The translations under genes were made by a program, and so were the position numbers. This document shows, one piece after another, positions 12,122-26,500 of a DNA stretch of 64,000 nt (the first letter of the stretch is position 1; every line of letters starts with the position of its first letter). The notes under the pieces are model-generated. The model saw only the letters and a program-made list of their open reading frames with translations. It ran no database searches and was not told where the DNA came from. Where the stretch lies: assembly GCA_037576195.1 (NCBI GenBank), contig CM075102.1:15682745-15746744 (forward strand), read 5' to 3'. This DNA is from Phytoseiulus persimilis (Eukaryota; Arthropoda; Arachnida; Mesostigmata; Phytoseiidae).

Positions 12122-14708
12122 ACGTGTGTATGTGAGGCAGTCGGAATTCTTTTTAGTCTCGTCTCGTTCTTCGAATCTAGCGAAGAACGAAAGATCAAGA
12201 GCAGCTTGCCCTAGACTTGTTTACACTTGTCGCCGTCAAGATCGGGGTACATAGTCGTTGAGGGGCGCCGCATTTTATGGGGGCGTCTAACATTGTGACA
12301 TATGCACGCCTTTCGAGTTTATGTTGTAATATGATAATTGTATGTGTTTTGAACAAATAAACAATCATACACCAATCCAACCACATCCCATACTACGGGG
12401 GTCGCGACGTGCCCGAATCTCGATAGCTTCGCGTGCGATGTCATTTCGGTTCCGAACGTCGGATGTAAACATGAAAAAACGAGTGATCGATACGAAGAGT
12501 TCCGCAGTGCTGACATCATTAGCGTCCCTTTCCGATCGTGAGTATCCTCCGCCAAGCTTCTGATGGAGCTTTTAATTGTACGGGGGTCGATGTTTCTTCC
12601 CAACCAAAAGTTTTCGAGAACGAACACAAGGAGTTGCGGTGTCCTCGGGCAGGGGAAACCGAAACCTCCCAGAGCCAGTGACGTTTTATCGCCGGGTAAG
12701 AAAGACTCGCCGAGGATGCATCTATCGATCTATTATTGGTTCCAACATCGGACGGTAATCGCTCCTCGGAGAGAGGTGGACGCAGCGCGGAAAACCAACA
12801 TTTTTGGAGACAACTCTATCATCATAAATCTCTCGGAGAAGATTCCTTCCCACCGATGCGGGAACATCGTTCGTTTAGCTCCCCATGAATCAACACTCCG
12901 GCCTTCCGGTCATCCGCTCGTTGAAAGCCGTGGCCAGTAAATCACCAGGAATCCTTTCAGCACCTGGTCACTCGAAAGCGTTAAAGAGATCCGCGCGTTT
13001 CCAGAGGACCAAGGCTCTCATGCGGTTCTGCGCGCTCGATGTAGCTCGGACCGATCCTGCATCCTGTTCCTGTGGCAGGGCTCCCGATGGAGGCTGCGAT
13101 CCAATGAATTCGGAACATCGAGACCCAATAATCTGGGGCTGCGCTTTGGTCTCCTCTTCCGATTCTGGGGAGAGAGCACAAACGGTCCTTCTCGATCGAG
13201 TACGTGTAGTGTGTTTCGACGAACTTCGACCGTCAAGTTATTTACCAGTTAAGGCCTGGTGGTTGTTCCTTCTGTAGGTGTTGAAGATATATCCTGTTTT
13301 CGTCATGGCGGGATCGCTGTACAGGCGACGCGTATCGAATGAAAAAGTAAACGCTGCATCCGTTCCTAGTGGTCCCAACGCTCCGACGACGATCACACGG
13401 ACCGCTACAAACTACATGTGCGTGCAAATGTGTGTGTCTCTGAGCGGTCGTCTTCCAGCCTGTCCGAGAGTATTTGGCCGTTCGTGAGCTCACTGAGAAT
13501 GGAAGCAAATCCCGGAAGACGGGAATCGATATTTCCCTCGTGAGAAGAATCGGCAACCGTGCAGTTCTCGTCGTACTCGCCGTGGTCAAAGGAGAGAAAT
13601 CGCATCGGGGCTTCCGCTCCGAAACCAGCTCGGTTTGATCTTTGGTCTGAGGAGACCAGCAGGTTCTTACCCTCAACGCTCCGCGAGCAATGGGACGGCG
13701 AGTATTTCTACCCGGTTCTCTCCGAGTAGTCGATTATCTGAATGGCCCACGTTGAGATCGTTGCTTCAGGAACGCTGGAGCGATCAAGGCACGGATGAAT
13801 CGCGCAGATGGAATCGCGGGTAAATTGAAACATGGTATCGATTCAACCGTATCTCCGAACCCTGGTACGAGTCGGATAATGAACGGGAACGCAACAAGTC
13901 ATTGCATGCCGCTCAGGTACAATCGAGGGTCTTGTCCTTCCGCAGAACAAACTCATCGATTCGGACGGCTCTTCTCTACTCTGGCAGAGCACCCTCGCCT
14001 CCGATAGACGGGACCACTCGGCTAATTAAGACGTTCGCCGCCAGTATTCGTATTCGACGGAGCTTCCACGCTCCAGTCGATGCGTAGGCGGATCACGGAA
14101 TCGACGTTCCTGGAAAGACATCAGCCCTAGAAGCGGTTTCAGATCAGTGGCAACAGTGCGCCGATCAGGAGCAAGTGGAGCCGGCGAATCGCCAGATTGG
14201 ATGCTCCCCTCCGGCCCGCCGATCCGCGCGGCGATCCCACCGCGGACGCCGACGACGGATTCGGCCTTAGAGTTTTCGGCCATGATAGACAACGGAGGAT
14301 TTTCAGAAGCGCTCGGAAACTCACGGTCGCTCCGAGTAACTGGGCCGAGCTCCAAACATTCTCGAGCCAGAACCCGAGGTGTTCGAGCGAATGGAATCAC
14401 GTTGTTTTCGATGACCAGGTGGTTGACAATCGGACTCGAAGGAGGCGATGGTTCTATGGGAAAAGGGATCAATTGGGATCGGGCATAAAGCGGCTCTTTG
14501 TACTGCTTCCTCCCTTTAGGTGATAGCCTCCGTCGGCGGGAGGCTCATTAATTCCTGCGTGGTCGACCCCTCCCTCCGCCCAGAGACAGCCTGTTCAGGG
14601 TAGGCCTGTCGAAGGTCAGTAACTTCGGCGGGGTTCAGAGAGCAGCTTTCCTTTCCCCGGAAGCAAGGAAGCCTCTTCCTGTTGTGCATCCGGAATCGCT
14701 GGAGTGTT

Positions 14709-14728
14709 CGACTGACTGGCTGGCTGGT
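14709..14728. repeat. GACT / GGCT tetranucleotide repeat
   Basis: Two GACT units followed by three GGCT units, the same compound pattern as near 8.6 kb. Confidence 0.8.
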
Positions 14729-17700
14729 TATATAACTCGGAGGTCAAGGGGTGTGTGACAGGAAATCTCCGAAAGTTTCAACTGTACAAAAACGAACTCT
14801 GCTGCCTAGAAAACCATCCATAAGGAGAAACCATGTATTCGCTATGGGGTCCATCCATTACTCCGTACTTGTTTGGTTCCGGATCCCGTGCCAGAGGAGC
14901 TCGCCGGCAAGAGAAGTTGTGTGATGTGTCGAATATGACCTCCCGGAGCTCTTGTTTTCGAGAATTTCTGCTTTAGAGGGCAAGGTCTAGTCGGATGTGG
15001 GATGATCCGCGAATCGGATCTGCCATTCTCTGTGAATGGCCGGGACGGAGCTTCTGAGCCCGGTTCCGTTTGGAGCAACGAGTTGTCCTGCCTGAGACAG
15101 GTTTGGAGCTCCACCTTTCTCGGAAATCAACCACATATAGCCCTCGATATCGTTTTGCGAAGAGGCTGAGCCAGCAGCCAATTGGTATTCAGGCGAGATC
15201 TCCCGTTGTTCTTCGTGCATACATCGAGTACGTCTGGCGGTAGCTCTTTGTACGCTGATGATTCCGACTCAAGGTAACAGCGGGCAATTCGATGCTCCGT
15301 CAGCAGATCGATATCCGAATGCTTCGACTTCTGGAAAAAAACTGTAGGTCAAGGCTGCGCGGATGGTCTGCAGCATGATAGGAGAAATTCAATGGTTGAT
15401 AAAATCAGCAAAACGAAACTCCGGGAAGTCTCCACTTCTGACGGCGCATTCCTCTGTATCGGTGGCAGAGGGCGCTCATTTCAAGCGCTCTGAGAAGGAT
15501 TGTAGCCTGCAGTGTGCGTGTACGGAGTGAAACGGAATCCTTGTTGACTCTTATCCCATTACATTCGACAGAGGTATTCATCGGTCTTCCTTATCCGTGA
15601 TGTCTCGAGATCAAATTGCACTGCTTCGATGGAGAGTTCAACGACGAATTCACTCACAATTCCTGCGTAGTATTGACCAATTGAGCCGGTTTCTGACTGA
15701 TTGTGTTAAACCCTCGGGGTGCTCGGGGGCCGTCGTTAAATTCTTCCTGATTCGTCGCATTGGGGACGATTCCGTCTGATTCTGACGGAACGGAGCGTCA
15801 ATGATCATCTGTGGAAACATCGCGAGACATCCTCGGGTTTTCTCTACGACTTTGAGGCATCGGCTCCTATCCGATCCTATCTTGGCTCTAGAAGCCCAAC
15901 ATCCCGACTGGGAAAACCGGCACCTTTATCTTGTCAGGGCAATGCGAGCGGGAACGATTCGGTTGCAACTAGCGGGCTCCGGTTTCCCCCCATTACGTGG
16001 TACAGAGCTTCAGTGATTCCAGGTGGGACCCATCGATGAATCTCTCCATTTGTCCACAACTTCCTCAACCACACCCACTGCCGGAACCGCCGTCGATCTC
16101 CGTGAAAGGCTACCGAGCGCTCGAACCCGGGCTGAGATGCTGCTCAGAACGGACGTTCCCATCGGTGTTTTGCTGAAACCTTTTGTGGCCCCCGATGTTA
16201 CATAAGTCGGGAAGTCCAGTCTGCTCAGTTAACTCGGAGCGCTCGGCTTCCCACACCCTTTACTGGAGCTGGCCCCGGCTGACCCCAAAGAGCGCGGGAA
16301 CCGGCTCGACAGACCTCCAACGCTCTGCTGCGACGACCGTTAACCCTGTGGATACAGGCTCCGTCTGGAACCTGCGCGGCCGCCGCCGTACAGAGGCTTC
16401 CTCGAGTACACCTGAGCCTTCCGCTGGGCTGAGAAAGAGAGGAAGACAATGCTCGGCCTCATTTTCGATGGGACAGAGCAACCTGGAGAAAACCTCGAGT
16501 TGCCCCGGAGAAGCTCAACCATTAATACAACTTTCCGACAGTGGACTCGTTCGCCAACTCCGAGTCGCGGAACGAAACCGGCGCAGCGCCGCACGTGCTC
16601 GGGCCGCTCGGAAAGCGCACAGAGAAACGGGAGCTCGCTCTGTCCAACCGGGCAGGAAGGAGTTCACTGATGGTGCTGCTCCGATCGCTCATCTTCACCC
16701 TGCTCTGAGGCTTAAACAGATTTGGACATTTTATAAACGATGGGCCCACACAAAGCAGACCATCGGAAATCCTTTTAAAGACTCGGACACACTTTAATGG
16801 TGGACTACGCCGCTTCTCTTCTTCATCTTTCATTACACTCGCCGTTTTCGTAGCCGTCGACAGATCTAGTTACGAAATAAGTATGTCGCAGAAAAAAGAG
16901 CTCCAGTCTACGCTCGCGCCGGTGGTGGTGGAGATTCAGCAAGAAGCTTTTAACGCTCGCTGCCCGAGAGGATAAAACGCGTACGGGGAGTAGACGTCGC
17001 CGTACCGCTCGCCGGTCTGATCCCGTCTTAACGAAGGAACTCAGATTCTAAGTGGGATTTCTATTTCAACACACTCCCCCTCTTCCTCGGAACACTCCTA
17101 GAAACAGCAAAAACTGCAGCAGCCGATTCTTGGACAGCCGAGTTCGCTTGGCGCTCAGCCACTGAGACATCCTTCGGGATACTCTCGGATCTCGAACGAA
17201 AACTCTCAACAAAAGAGATCCGCTCCATAATCGTGAAAGAGAGAAACTCCTGGGACGTGGGAGAGTAGGAATTAATAGTGATTCCAAGCTCGCTATTCGC
17301 CCACGACATCGTTCCGGTGGAATACTGAATGGAGAGGTGAGTGAACCCTTTACAGGACTTTGGAAGGACAACCGCGAGCCTTCCTTCGACGTAGGCTGCC
17401 GCAGGTCGCGCAGGACCTTGGATGAAAAACGTGTCGGCTGGAGGCGCGAAGGGGGGAAGAGTCGGAACTCCCCACGAGAACTCTCGAGAATACTCGGATT
17501 CTCAGCCCGATTCAACAGCGGAGGACCTTAGAGGAGCGGAGGAGTTCTCAGGCTGCTGGATAAACCAAGAAGAACGGTCCGCGGATGCAAACAGCACACA
17601 TCTGAAAGGAAAGGGATCATTTGGGACAGGGAAGGTCGAAACGTAATGGAATCGGTGTTGATCTCCAACTGGGAACAGTTCCTCATGTAATGAATTCAGA

Positions 17701-20700
17701 GCCTTTTGTCTCCTGAGTTCTCCATTCATCAGCTGGATCCATGCAATCAAACTCGATTCGGGAGCAATCCACTGCCGTTTCTCATCGTTTTTGGCGGAAT
17801 CCGCGGTCAGTCGCGGAGTGGGGTGAAAGAAGCGGGAGAAACGAATTTGGGCAGCGATATTAAAAAAACGATTTCTCTCAGCATCGGCGGATCGTTCACC
17901 GACTGAGAGATCTAACCCAAACGAAAGAGCCGAGAGTGGACGCTGGCGCTTCACGAGGTAGAATCGCTCGCTCTGGCGGTGTGTCTGAGTGTGTGTCCCC
18001 GGTGAAACTGCCATCCTCAGATGATGTATGGCCGCGAATGGATGGACGGACGCTCGTTCGCTCGATACTGCTTGAGCTAGCTCGCCGCTGCTTGCTTCAA
18101 TTGGTCTTCGAATCGCAACAAATCATAATCGCCGGTCAGCCTTCATCAAAGTCAAACTTCAAGGTCGTCCCGCGGTGCCTATACCGAACTGTTGCCAACA
18201 ATTTAGCTTTTTCATTCTTACTCTCATTTGTTCTCTATCGGCGACACGGCTTCGTCCACAGGGGTTTCTCCGTGTCCACTTCGCCTCGCTCATATCGCGT
18301 CTGAATGGAGTACCGCGGGATTTCAATCTGTCCCTCCAGGTCCCACTGGAGTGCTTCAGCGGCCAACAGTACCCCCAGCGCTCGCTCGCATTCACTCCCG
18401 AGCTCTCATCAGCCCCGCCGAAAGTCCGTCGAATTTCCACCGTCCCCGCGAAAACGGAAATTTGGGAAAGTAGTGCTACCGCTCCCCCACAAAGTTTTCC
18501 TCTCAACGAGGCCGCCGTGTATTATTCTATTACTCCTCGTCGAGGATGGTTAATTTATGCGATTGTCGTTCTGATTCGAATGGCTACGGCGCGAGATCTA
18601 ATAATGGATTAACGAGTACGTTGGTCGTGGCTGAGTTGATTCGAGTTGCCATGCTCGGAATATTCTTCACGGAATAGTGATTGATGTTGTTGAATCGGAA
18701 GCGCGAAATGTTTGTTTACACGCAAAGTGGCGAGTCGCTCGTTCGTGGGAGTATGAATCAACAGCGTTCCTCGTTTATTCCTTCCGAGGAATCAGCAACG
18801 TTTGTATCAATCAACCCTCACTGGCCGAGTAATGGGTTGGCCTTAGGCCTTGCGGACAGGATCTGTGAATCAGGTCGAGCCCCGTCCCTTCACAGCTCGC
18901 ACTTCAGTTCGTATCGTTCGAGTGAACGGTTGATGAAAACATTCGTCGCGCTCGTCCGGCTGGGATCCCCCCAACTTCATTCCCGTCGGAATTCGGATTC
19001 ACAGGAAATAACACGTGATTTCTTGGGGAACTCTTTTCTGAAAGCGTCCGTGCTCGAGGAACTGTCTGACGGCGGCTGCCACAGTCGACTCGTTGAGGAA
19101 ATGTCAAGGCAGCGGACCAGGCCAGCGCCTACGCGTTTCACTCCACTGGACGATCGGAGCGTTCTCTGAAACATGTGTTCCTTCCGGAGCCGTTGTCCGT
19201 TGAAGACGCGGCAGGTGCGGCCGAGGTCGCCCCGGAAACAATGAAGCACGACACGAACGAACGAGACAAGAGTGAAAAGGAAGAAGAAAAAAAGTAGCTC
19301 ACACGGGGCATGGGACTGGACCAGACCGACCCCCGATTTTGCTCCTGATCACTCTCTCCCCCGCTTATGTCCCCCTTCGAGCTCCATAAGAGCGCATCTC
19401 TTCTTGGAATGACGGCCTGCAATCGGTGGGAGTCGCTCTCAATACATGTACAGGGAGAAGAGCCTCGAAATGCGGGTCGAATTTATTTTTATTCCCGAAC
19501 GGTCCGAGTTCTCAACTGCGGAATCGAATTCTCGCTCGGCACACATTTCTATACCGCTGTCGTCCGCCGGGTCGAGCTGAGCGTTTGAGTGCCCTAGAAG
19601 TGCCAAACAAAACTTGGCGTCTCGTGCGGAGTGTTTTTTCCCATCGATCTCGATCTTTCAGAGAATCCGATTCGTTCTCGCTTCGAAGCATGTTGCGTAG
19701 TGAGTCCGTTCCGCGGCGCTTCCGATGCTGATACCTCCGGTCGAGCTAATGAATACTTCCAAGGCGAACGTGAGCGCGTCCACTTCTTATCTGCGACCAG
19801 CTCCTCGGTCTCGGCCGCGGAGGATCTCAGGAGAACGGACAGCTCAGGACACGGGAGAGCTGGTACGGTAAACCAGGACAAGGGTCAGAGAAAAGGGGGA
19901 CTTCAGTGAGAAAGGAATGAGGGGGACCAGAAGACACACAACGGAAGATCGTCCGCGACCTCTGTGGGAACCCCCCATCGAAACCCGGATCGGGGAACTG
20001 GATCCGAGAAACCCGGGAGGAAAGTGCGGAGAGAAACTAATTTCAGTCTGTTGTTGGCTGTTATCTGCGAAAAACGGAACGACCGGGAAAAGAGGCGACG
20101 AGACAAGCAATCTCAGTGCCGGCAAGGCGTTGCAATTACTTCCTTAAGTGGCAATTTAATCTCTGTCGAGTCCCTCTGCTCGTTTCCAGGGGAAAATTCA
20201 ATATTCCGACGGAAAGCGCTTCCGTTTTGAAAACGCTGCGCCATCCACCCATTGGCCGATCCGGCGGAGCAATTTATTTGTCAAAATGTTCAGTCGTGAC
20301 GTTACGCAGGAACGGAAATGAATCGTTCGGCGATTCCGTCACTCTGTCGACGCCGTTGGGGGACTGTTCGACGCGTCATCTGTGGTCGCGACCGACCTTA
20401 CGAATCGCGCTCACCGTGCCGCAGGCCGAGCTTGAGTTTTCCCCAGAACATGGGATTTCTTCTCCCCGACGGTACTCCTGCAGTCTGGTTGTTCTAGAAA
20501 CTCTCGACTTGAGCCCTCGATATGATCGGAGTGACCGCGATTGGACATGGAGAACAAAAACCTGTCTCGATCGGCTTTGAAAACGGCTCTCAGATCATAG
20601 ATTCGAACCAAGCGGCTCATGCTGAAAGGGCACGAGTCGGAGGGAGTCTCGAGCTCGAGGTTCCTTGCGAAGGCGCGTGTTACACTCCTTACTTTAATTT

Positions 20701-23667
20701 GTTTGTTTGTTCGTCAGCGAATAATTGGGCGGACACCTTCCCCTGCTCCTCCTAGTTTTTGTCTTCGCGCTGCTCCGCACTTGCCACACACGCTCTAATG
20801 TGATCCACAAAAACAGTCTTTCAAATTGAGATGGAACAAGTCAGCTGGCTAGGAAGTGACCTGAGTGAACATCAGAAGAGGTCGGCAGCCGACACAACGA
20901 TCTCGTCAGCTTGGGCCTTGTTTCATATTCCACAGCTCGTTTATGAGTCGAGATCCCAGTCATGAAACAGTTCATTTCGGATGTTTGAGCCGTTAGAGGA
21001 CTCCTTCAAGCGATAAGAGAATCCTGGAAGAAGCTTGAAAACTCCGTAACTTCGAGTTGCGGATCGATGAAAATCGATTGACGAGACGGCAGAAATGCAG
21101 CTTGCCCCGATTCCGCGAGCTGGAATGTTGCAGATTCGCGACGTCATAAATCCTTTGAAAACTAGAACAATCCCGGGAGCTTTCATGTTCGTTTAGTGAA
21201 CGTGGTGCTTCCCCCGATTGTGATCTGAAGTGCACGCCGTCGAAACAACCTCGACAGGGTCTCAGGTCGATCGATTGTACGCATCCCTCTCAACTGGAAT
21301 AACTCCGTCCGGTCTCAAATGAGATGCGGTTTCACTGAATTCCTCACACGCATGAGGACGCTCATCGGTCATCGGATGTATCGAGTGATGATTGTCTGAA
21401 GATGTTGTGGTTCGCACATACCAAGGCACCTAGCTCGGGACATTTCTGGCGGGCGGGGGGCGTATTACGAGTTTCATGAGTTTATGAACTGTTCCCGCAT
21501 TCTTCGACTCGGAGGAACTTTTCCAAATGCCTCCCCTGAAGCCCAAAGAGCGTTTCCGGCTCGAAGCATTGCGAAACAGCGGCCATGCGAACCACTGGCA
21601 TTTTCCCTTTCAATGTTGTGTTGACCTGGATATCGAGTGGAGAGAGCAGTTGAGAGCCCTTCCATGAAGAATTTAATGCTGAGTAATGGTTATCTCTCTC
21701 TAGGAACGTGGGTCAAGTCAAAACTGTAATCGCTCGTCGTCGGCGGCTCTGTCCAGTCGATGAAAGAGTTGCGATGAGCTCGCCAGTGGTTGCGCGCTGC
21801 CTGGAGTTTGCTCCATCTGCCAAAAACACGAGTTCCTACTAAATAGCGAGGTTTATCCGCGAGCGCCCACGGGCGTCGTCGCGGAGCTCCCTCGTTCTGT
21901 GACTGCGTGCCTCACTCAGCATGCACCACTCCTTGCCTTCGCGCTGGGCCCACCGTGTTTTGCTCACGCTTGCCTTCGGTGTCCTGCTCCCGGTTGTGTG
22001 TGTATGCTGTTTTTATTCCGATTTTTTTGTTTCGTCCGTTTGTTCGGGTCCTTTGCAAAGAGCAAACGCCGCCAGCCAGAGGAGAGAGGGTTGGACAGGG
22101 ATGAAGCTAATAAGCAAAATGAAACACAAATTAAACCTTCGGCCGCACGGCGCTCGGTCAGGACTCAGGCCAGCAGTTTTTGCCAGTGTCGCGCCTTGGC
22201 TAATCAACGGGCGTGCAATACTCTGAGAAAGCAACATTTTTCAACTCTGAGCCTCTCATTATTCGATTAAACTGAGACCATCGAATGTTTTGATGAATTC
22301 CGGACGAGAAACTCGCGGGAGGAACTCCCGAGAATCTCGCTCGCGCCGGAGTCTCGGGAATAGTGGAATGAAACCGAGGATGCAGAGCTCAGGAGGATGT
22401 TCGGGCAGAGCCTGGTTTCCGAGGTTTTCAGCAGTGACAGTTGGGAAGCGGGTAGGCGGTTACGGGAACTCACAAAGAGGGAGTGGTGTCGGAATGGAAA
22501 GGAAAACAACAGCGGAACGTTCAAGTAGAGGCTGTCTAGGAAACCCACGGTGCCGAAGTCGGCCGACATAGGCCGCGAGAACAGGAACTCAAACTAATCC
22601 TGCGATGACCTGCCAGGCCGTACAAAAACCAGCGTCGGAGGGACCGCTCGTTCCAAATCGCTCACTTCACTCATTGGCTTTGGATGAGCGATTCCGCGTT
22701 CAGATTCGCTCAACGATTATCAGAACAAAACAGGTTCGGACTCCTTTTCATTTCTGTCTCGTCCGTATTCCTGTGCGTTGTCCTTCTCCGATTCTGTATC
22801 CTCTAGTCTGTCCGGCGCACTCTTCGGAGGAATTATTTTTTGTGCCGGACCTCACCCTCAGGCTCCTTCTACTCGTTCCGAGGACGCTCAGAAACACAGA
22901 CGAAGAAAAAAAACACGAGATGAAGGAAAGGTGGGGGCAAAGAAGAGAGGGAGCAGCCGAGCAGCGGGCTCGGCGGGCAGTGTGGTTCAAAAAGTGACTG
23001 TTGATGATGTGTTTCTTATGAAGGTTTTTAGTTGCGTCTCAGTTTCCCCCTCCGAATCTGCTGAATAAAGGATAGCTGGGGGCTAGAGGGGAGAGAAGCC
23101 AGGGTAGGGTTCGCTACGGCAGCGGCGAGCAAGATAATGCTCCTGAGATTAGAGCCGTCCGTCGGTTCATCCGTCCGTCCAGGCAGGCGGCGAGCTCTCG
23201 CAGCAATCTCCGCTGGTTTCTTGGGTGGCTGAGTGTAAGTGTTCTTTTTTCGTCCGCACTGTGAGCCATTCCCCCATGACAGGGCTGTCCTCCCTCAAGA
23301 CGTATGCGGTGCATGTCTTAGTTTCGTCACTACTAATGGCGGCAGTTGTGCCTGTGTCCGCGCCAGCGGCAATGGAGGCGGCGGCGGGGTCCCGGGCCCG
23401 TTGCTTCCGCGAACTTTGGTATCATTCTCGCGGCCTGAAGCACACGCTCTATCAGCTTTATCGCAAGATACCGAATCAAGAGCGGCGCCGCAACCAGGGA
23501 GAGTGCCGCCCAGGGCGTTGCTGGAAAATTTTCCGAAAATATCGTCACAAGTCTTGTCCGGGAGGAAAATGCGCCAGAAAATGTCATCTACGTCAAGGAA
23601 GAGCAGTGATAGAGATATGCAATCGGTAGGTGCTATCGGTGACAACTCTTACCGTCGGCCTCGACAA

Positions 23668-23679
23668 CCCCCCCCCCCC
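23668..23679. repeat. poly-C run (12 C)
   Basis: An uninterrupted run of 12 C on the plus strand. Its exact length is likely to be unreliable in any assembly. Confidence 0.85.
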
Positions 23680-26470
23680 TGGTCGCCACAGTGACGGTTG
23701 AAGAACATCGGGCCAGCTCCTCACACTTTTTTTTCCAACTCCTCTTACCCAAAATGCTCCTTTCGGATCACGTCGTGATGGATCGGAGGAGTTTCGGGGG
23801 CGGTTCAGGCAAGGTCGTTCAAGGTCTACTGGGATCCCCTCATCGAGGACTTCGCTCGATCCATATCTGACATCCCATGTGGAACCTGATTGGACCGGAA
23901 TCTCAGCATTGATATTTGTTCCTGGTACTGGATGTAGAGGTGTGTCCAGCAATCACGTCGCCCCGTCGGTTGAGCCGTCACATAATGTATCCTCGAAATG
24001 CCGGGAGTACGAGTTGATTCCGACCAAGGCTACGGCGCCTCCTCGTAGAGCGGGGTCTCCTTTTTATGTTGGCCCCTTAAGGGCGGGCCTCTCTGGCCGT
24101 CGGCATCATCCGGGCCTGCCTTCCGGAGAAAGCCACCGCCGCTGCTACTGCCTGGGGAGTCGTCCCAACCGACCGGCCAGCCAACCAGCCAGCTCCTCAG
24201 GAACTGGCCTGACAGCCTGTTTACCACGCTCGGCTGTGCTGTCGTGGCCTGTGTGCAGGATGCTCAGGATGAGGAACGACTGCTACGCCCTCTGGATGCG
24301 CCTCATGGCCGAAGGCAAACAACAACATAAGCACACGCTGTTATCTTGCCTTGGCAAATTCGGGATCAGCGGCGAGCCTCAGCCGATCGTGCTCAGGTGC
24401 TAGCGCTGAAAGGATAGCTGCTCCGCGTCCGTTCTCCGGTACCAGCTGATTTCTCAGGACGCTCGATGGGTGAAATCGTGAAATGTCTCCATCGTCACCA
24501 CCAGCTCAATCTGGAACTCGCCGTATGTTCTTGTCCAGATGCCCGGTTAATGAGCATGGCATCAGGTGCCAATCGATACGCGAATCACCCCGTGCTGGAA
24601 TATCCGAACTCTTGAACTTCGACACTGAGGAACGGTGATTTTCGGCTCCACATGTGGAACATGAAGTGGATTTGAGGTTTGAGAAATCTCCGTTCGCGAT
24701 TCGGAAAGGACGGTAGGAGAATCATCCTCCGACTCCTCATGTAGATGTAGGGGCACGGAGCACGCGACTGTCGGAAGCCTGTGTGCTTTGTTTTCCGTCT
24801 CGATGGTTATTATTCATCACATTCGTTGACGCTATTCGTGATTCTCCTCATCTTTGCAAGTTCTCGCCCCTCGCAACATTCATGCTCGTATGGAATCGAT
24901 GAAAAGACGCTTGCTTTGACGTTGAAAAGCAAACATGAGTTCGATAGCCGGTGCCGCACGTCTTCGGATGGATGAAAACATCAAACGTTTCGATATCTCT
25001 CAGGGGAACTCCTGATCCTCAGGGCGTTTTTCCCGCTCATCTTCCGTGTTTTTTCCTGTTCGTTCTCCTTTTTCCTCTGCCCGTTCTCCCTCTGCTGCTG
25101 CCGCGGCGGCTGTCGTTGCTGCTTCCCTTCGTCGTGTCCTCCTTCGTCGGTCGGTCTTGGGATGGCATGATGAAGAGAACGAATTCTTAATTCGTTCTCT
25201 TTGATCAAACACAACACTAATTAGAATCTTCTCAAAGACGTTGTCGTCGTTGGCGTTCCTGCCTTCGTCGACGACGTCGCTGCGGACGGTTTCATCCGCA
25301 CATTTCGTTCTCGTTTCATCGTCTCTTGAATTTCCTCTCATGTACTCGAAAACGAGGTACCTACGATGAGGGACAATGATACCTACTAACAACGTCCTTC
25401 TCATGCCGGCCCCTGAACATTACGGCGAGAGATTCGCGGAAACCTGGAGCGGGGCTTACAAACTTACTGCTTTCCTGCCGGAAGCAACCGACGAGCGACG
25501 TCAACTGTAGTTAGTAGATTCATCAACCGGGACGGCAATACCGTGGAAAGTAGGCGCGGTAATTAATGTTCCAACCCATTGATTTCACAAGTCGGTAGGG
25601 GGAGGGGAGGGTTGGAGGAACGGCAACGACGAATGTTCCGGAGGTTGTCTTCTCGGTACTGGAGGTGGTCTTCAAAGGCTCCCGTCGTCTGATCAAATTT
25701 TAATTCGTATGTTTTTGTCAGATCCCACAAAAACCTTCATTCCACCCCTGGTCTGGGTTGTCGGACAGCTAAAAAATTTCCTTCTCTTGGACTCTGAGAA
25801 GGGGGCATGAAGAGGGGACGGGGGCGGCAAGGGGTTCAGAAGGAACGAAGAAATCGGCAGGGGCAACGAACCGGGGCGGGGAGATGGGCTGGGGTACCGA
25901 CGGAGATCGGGGGCAAGAGTTTCGAACGAGTGCGTTTTTTTAATTACTCTCTTCTTCGAGAGCGAGCCTTGAGCAAGACTTTCGGATGGTGAGAAGGGCC
26001 TGGAGAGGAGCGGAGGGAGGGAAGGCGGGCGAGTAAGCTCCTTTTTCCTCCGGTCTTGCTCTGCCTTGCGACTAATATGCAACGTCGAGACTCGGAGTTG
26101 AGCTGGAGTCGAGTTAAAGTTGCTCGGGGACCGGATCGTGGCGACGATGGCCTCAGCGGTGTGGTGACCGACGCTGTTGTGTACTCAGCTGATTGTATCC
26201 TGACGTACCAGCCGGGAGATCATGCTCCTTAGAGAGTGGATATATTTTGCGAACAAGAGGAAGAAACCGACAAACTCTAGACTTACCGACAGACTGTCGG
26301 GAGGATACTCATTTCCACTCTGAAAAACCTTGAGGGCCCGAGGCCCTCATTACCCCTGCGCGGCCCGTCGTTTGTGTGCAGGACGAGAATCGGGGGAGAT
26401 CGGGGACTCAGGGAAAAGGGTCGAGGGGCGGCGCGCGAAAGAACCGAGTCGAGGGACAGAAGGGCCCGGA

Positions 26471-26500
26471 CGGTTGGTTGGCTGGTTGTTCGGGTGGGCG
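26471..26500. repeat. GGTT/GGCT tetranucleotide tract
   Basis: Imperfect period-4 run (ggtt ggtt ggct ggtt gttc gggt gggc). It belongs to the same class as the other GGNN tracts of the left half. Confidence 0.7.
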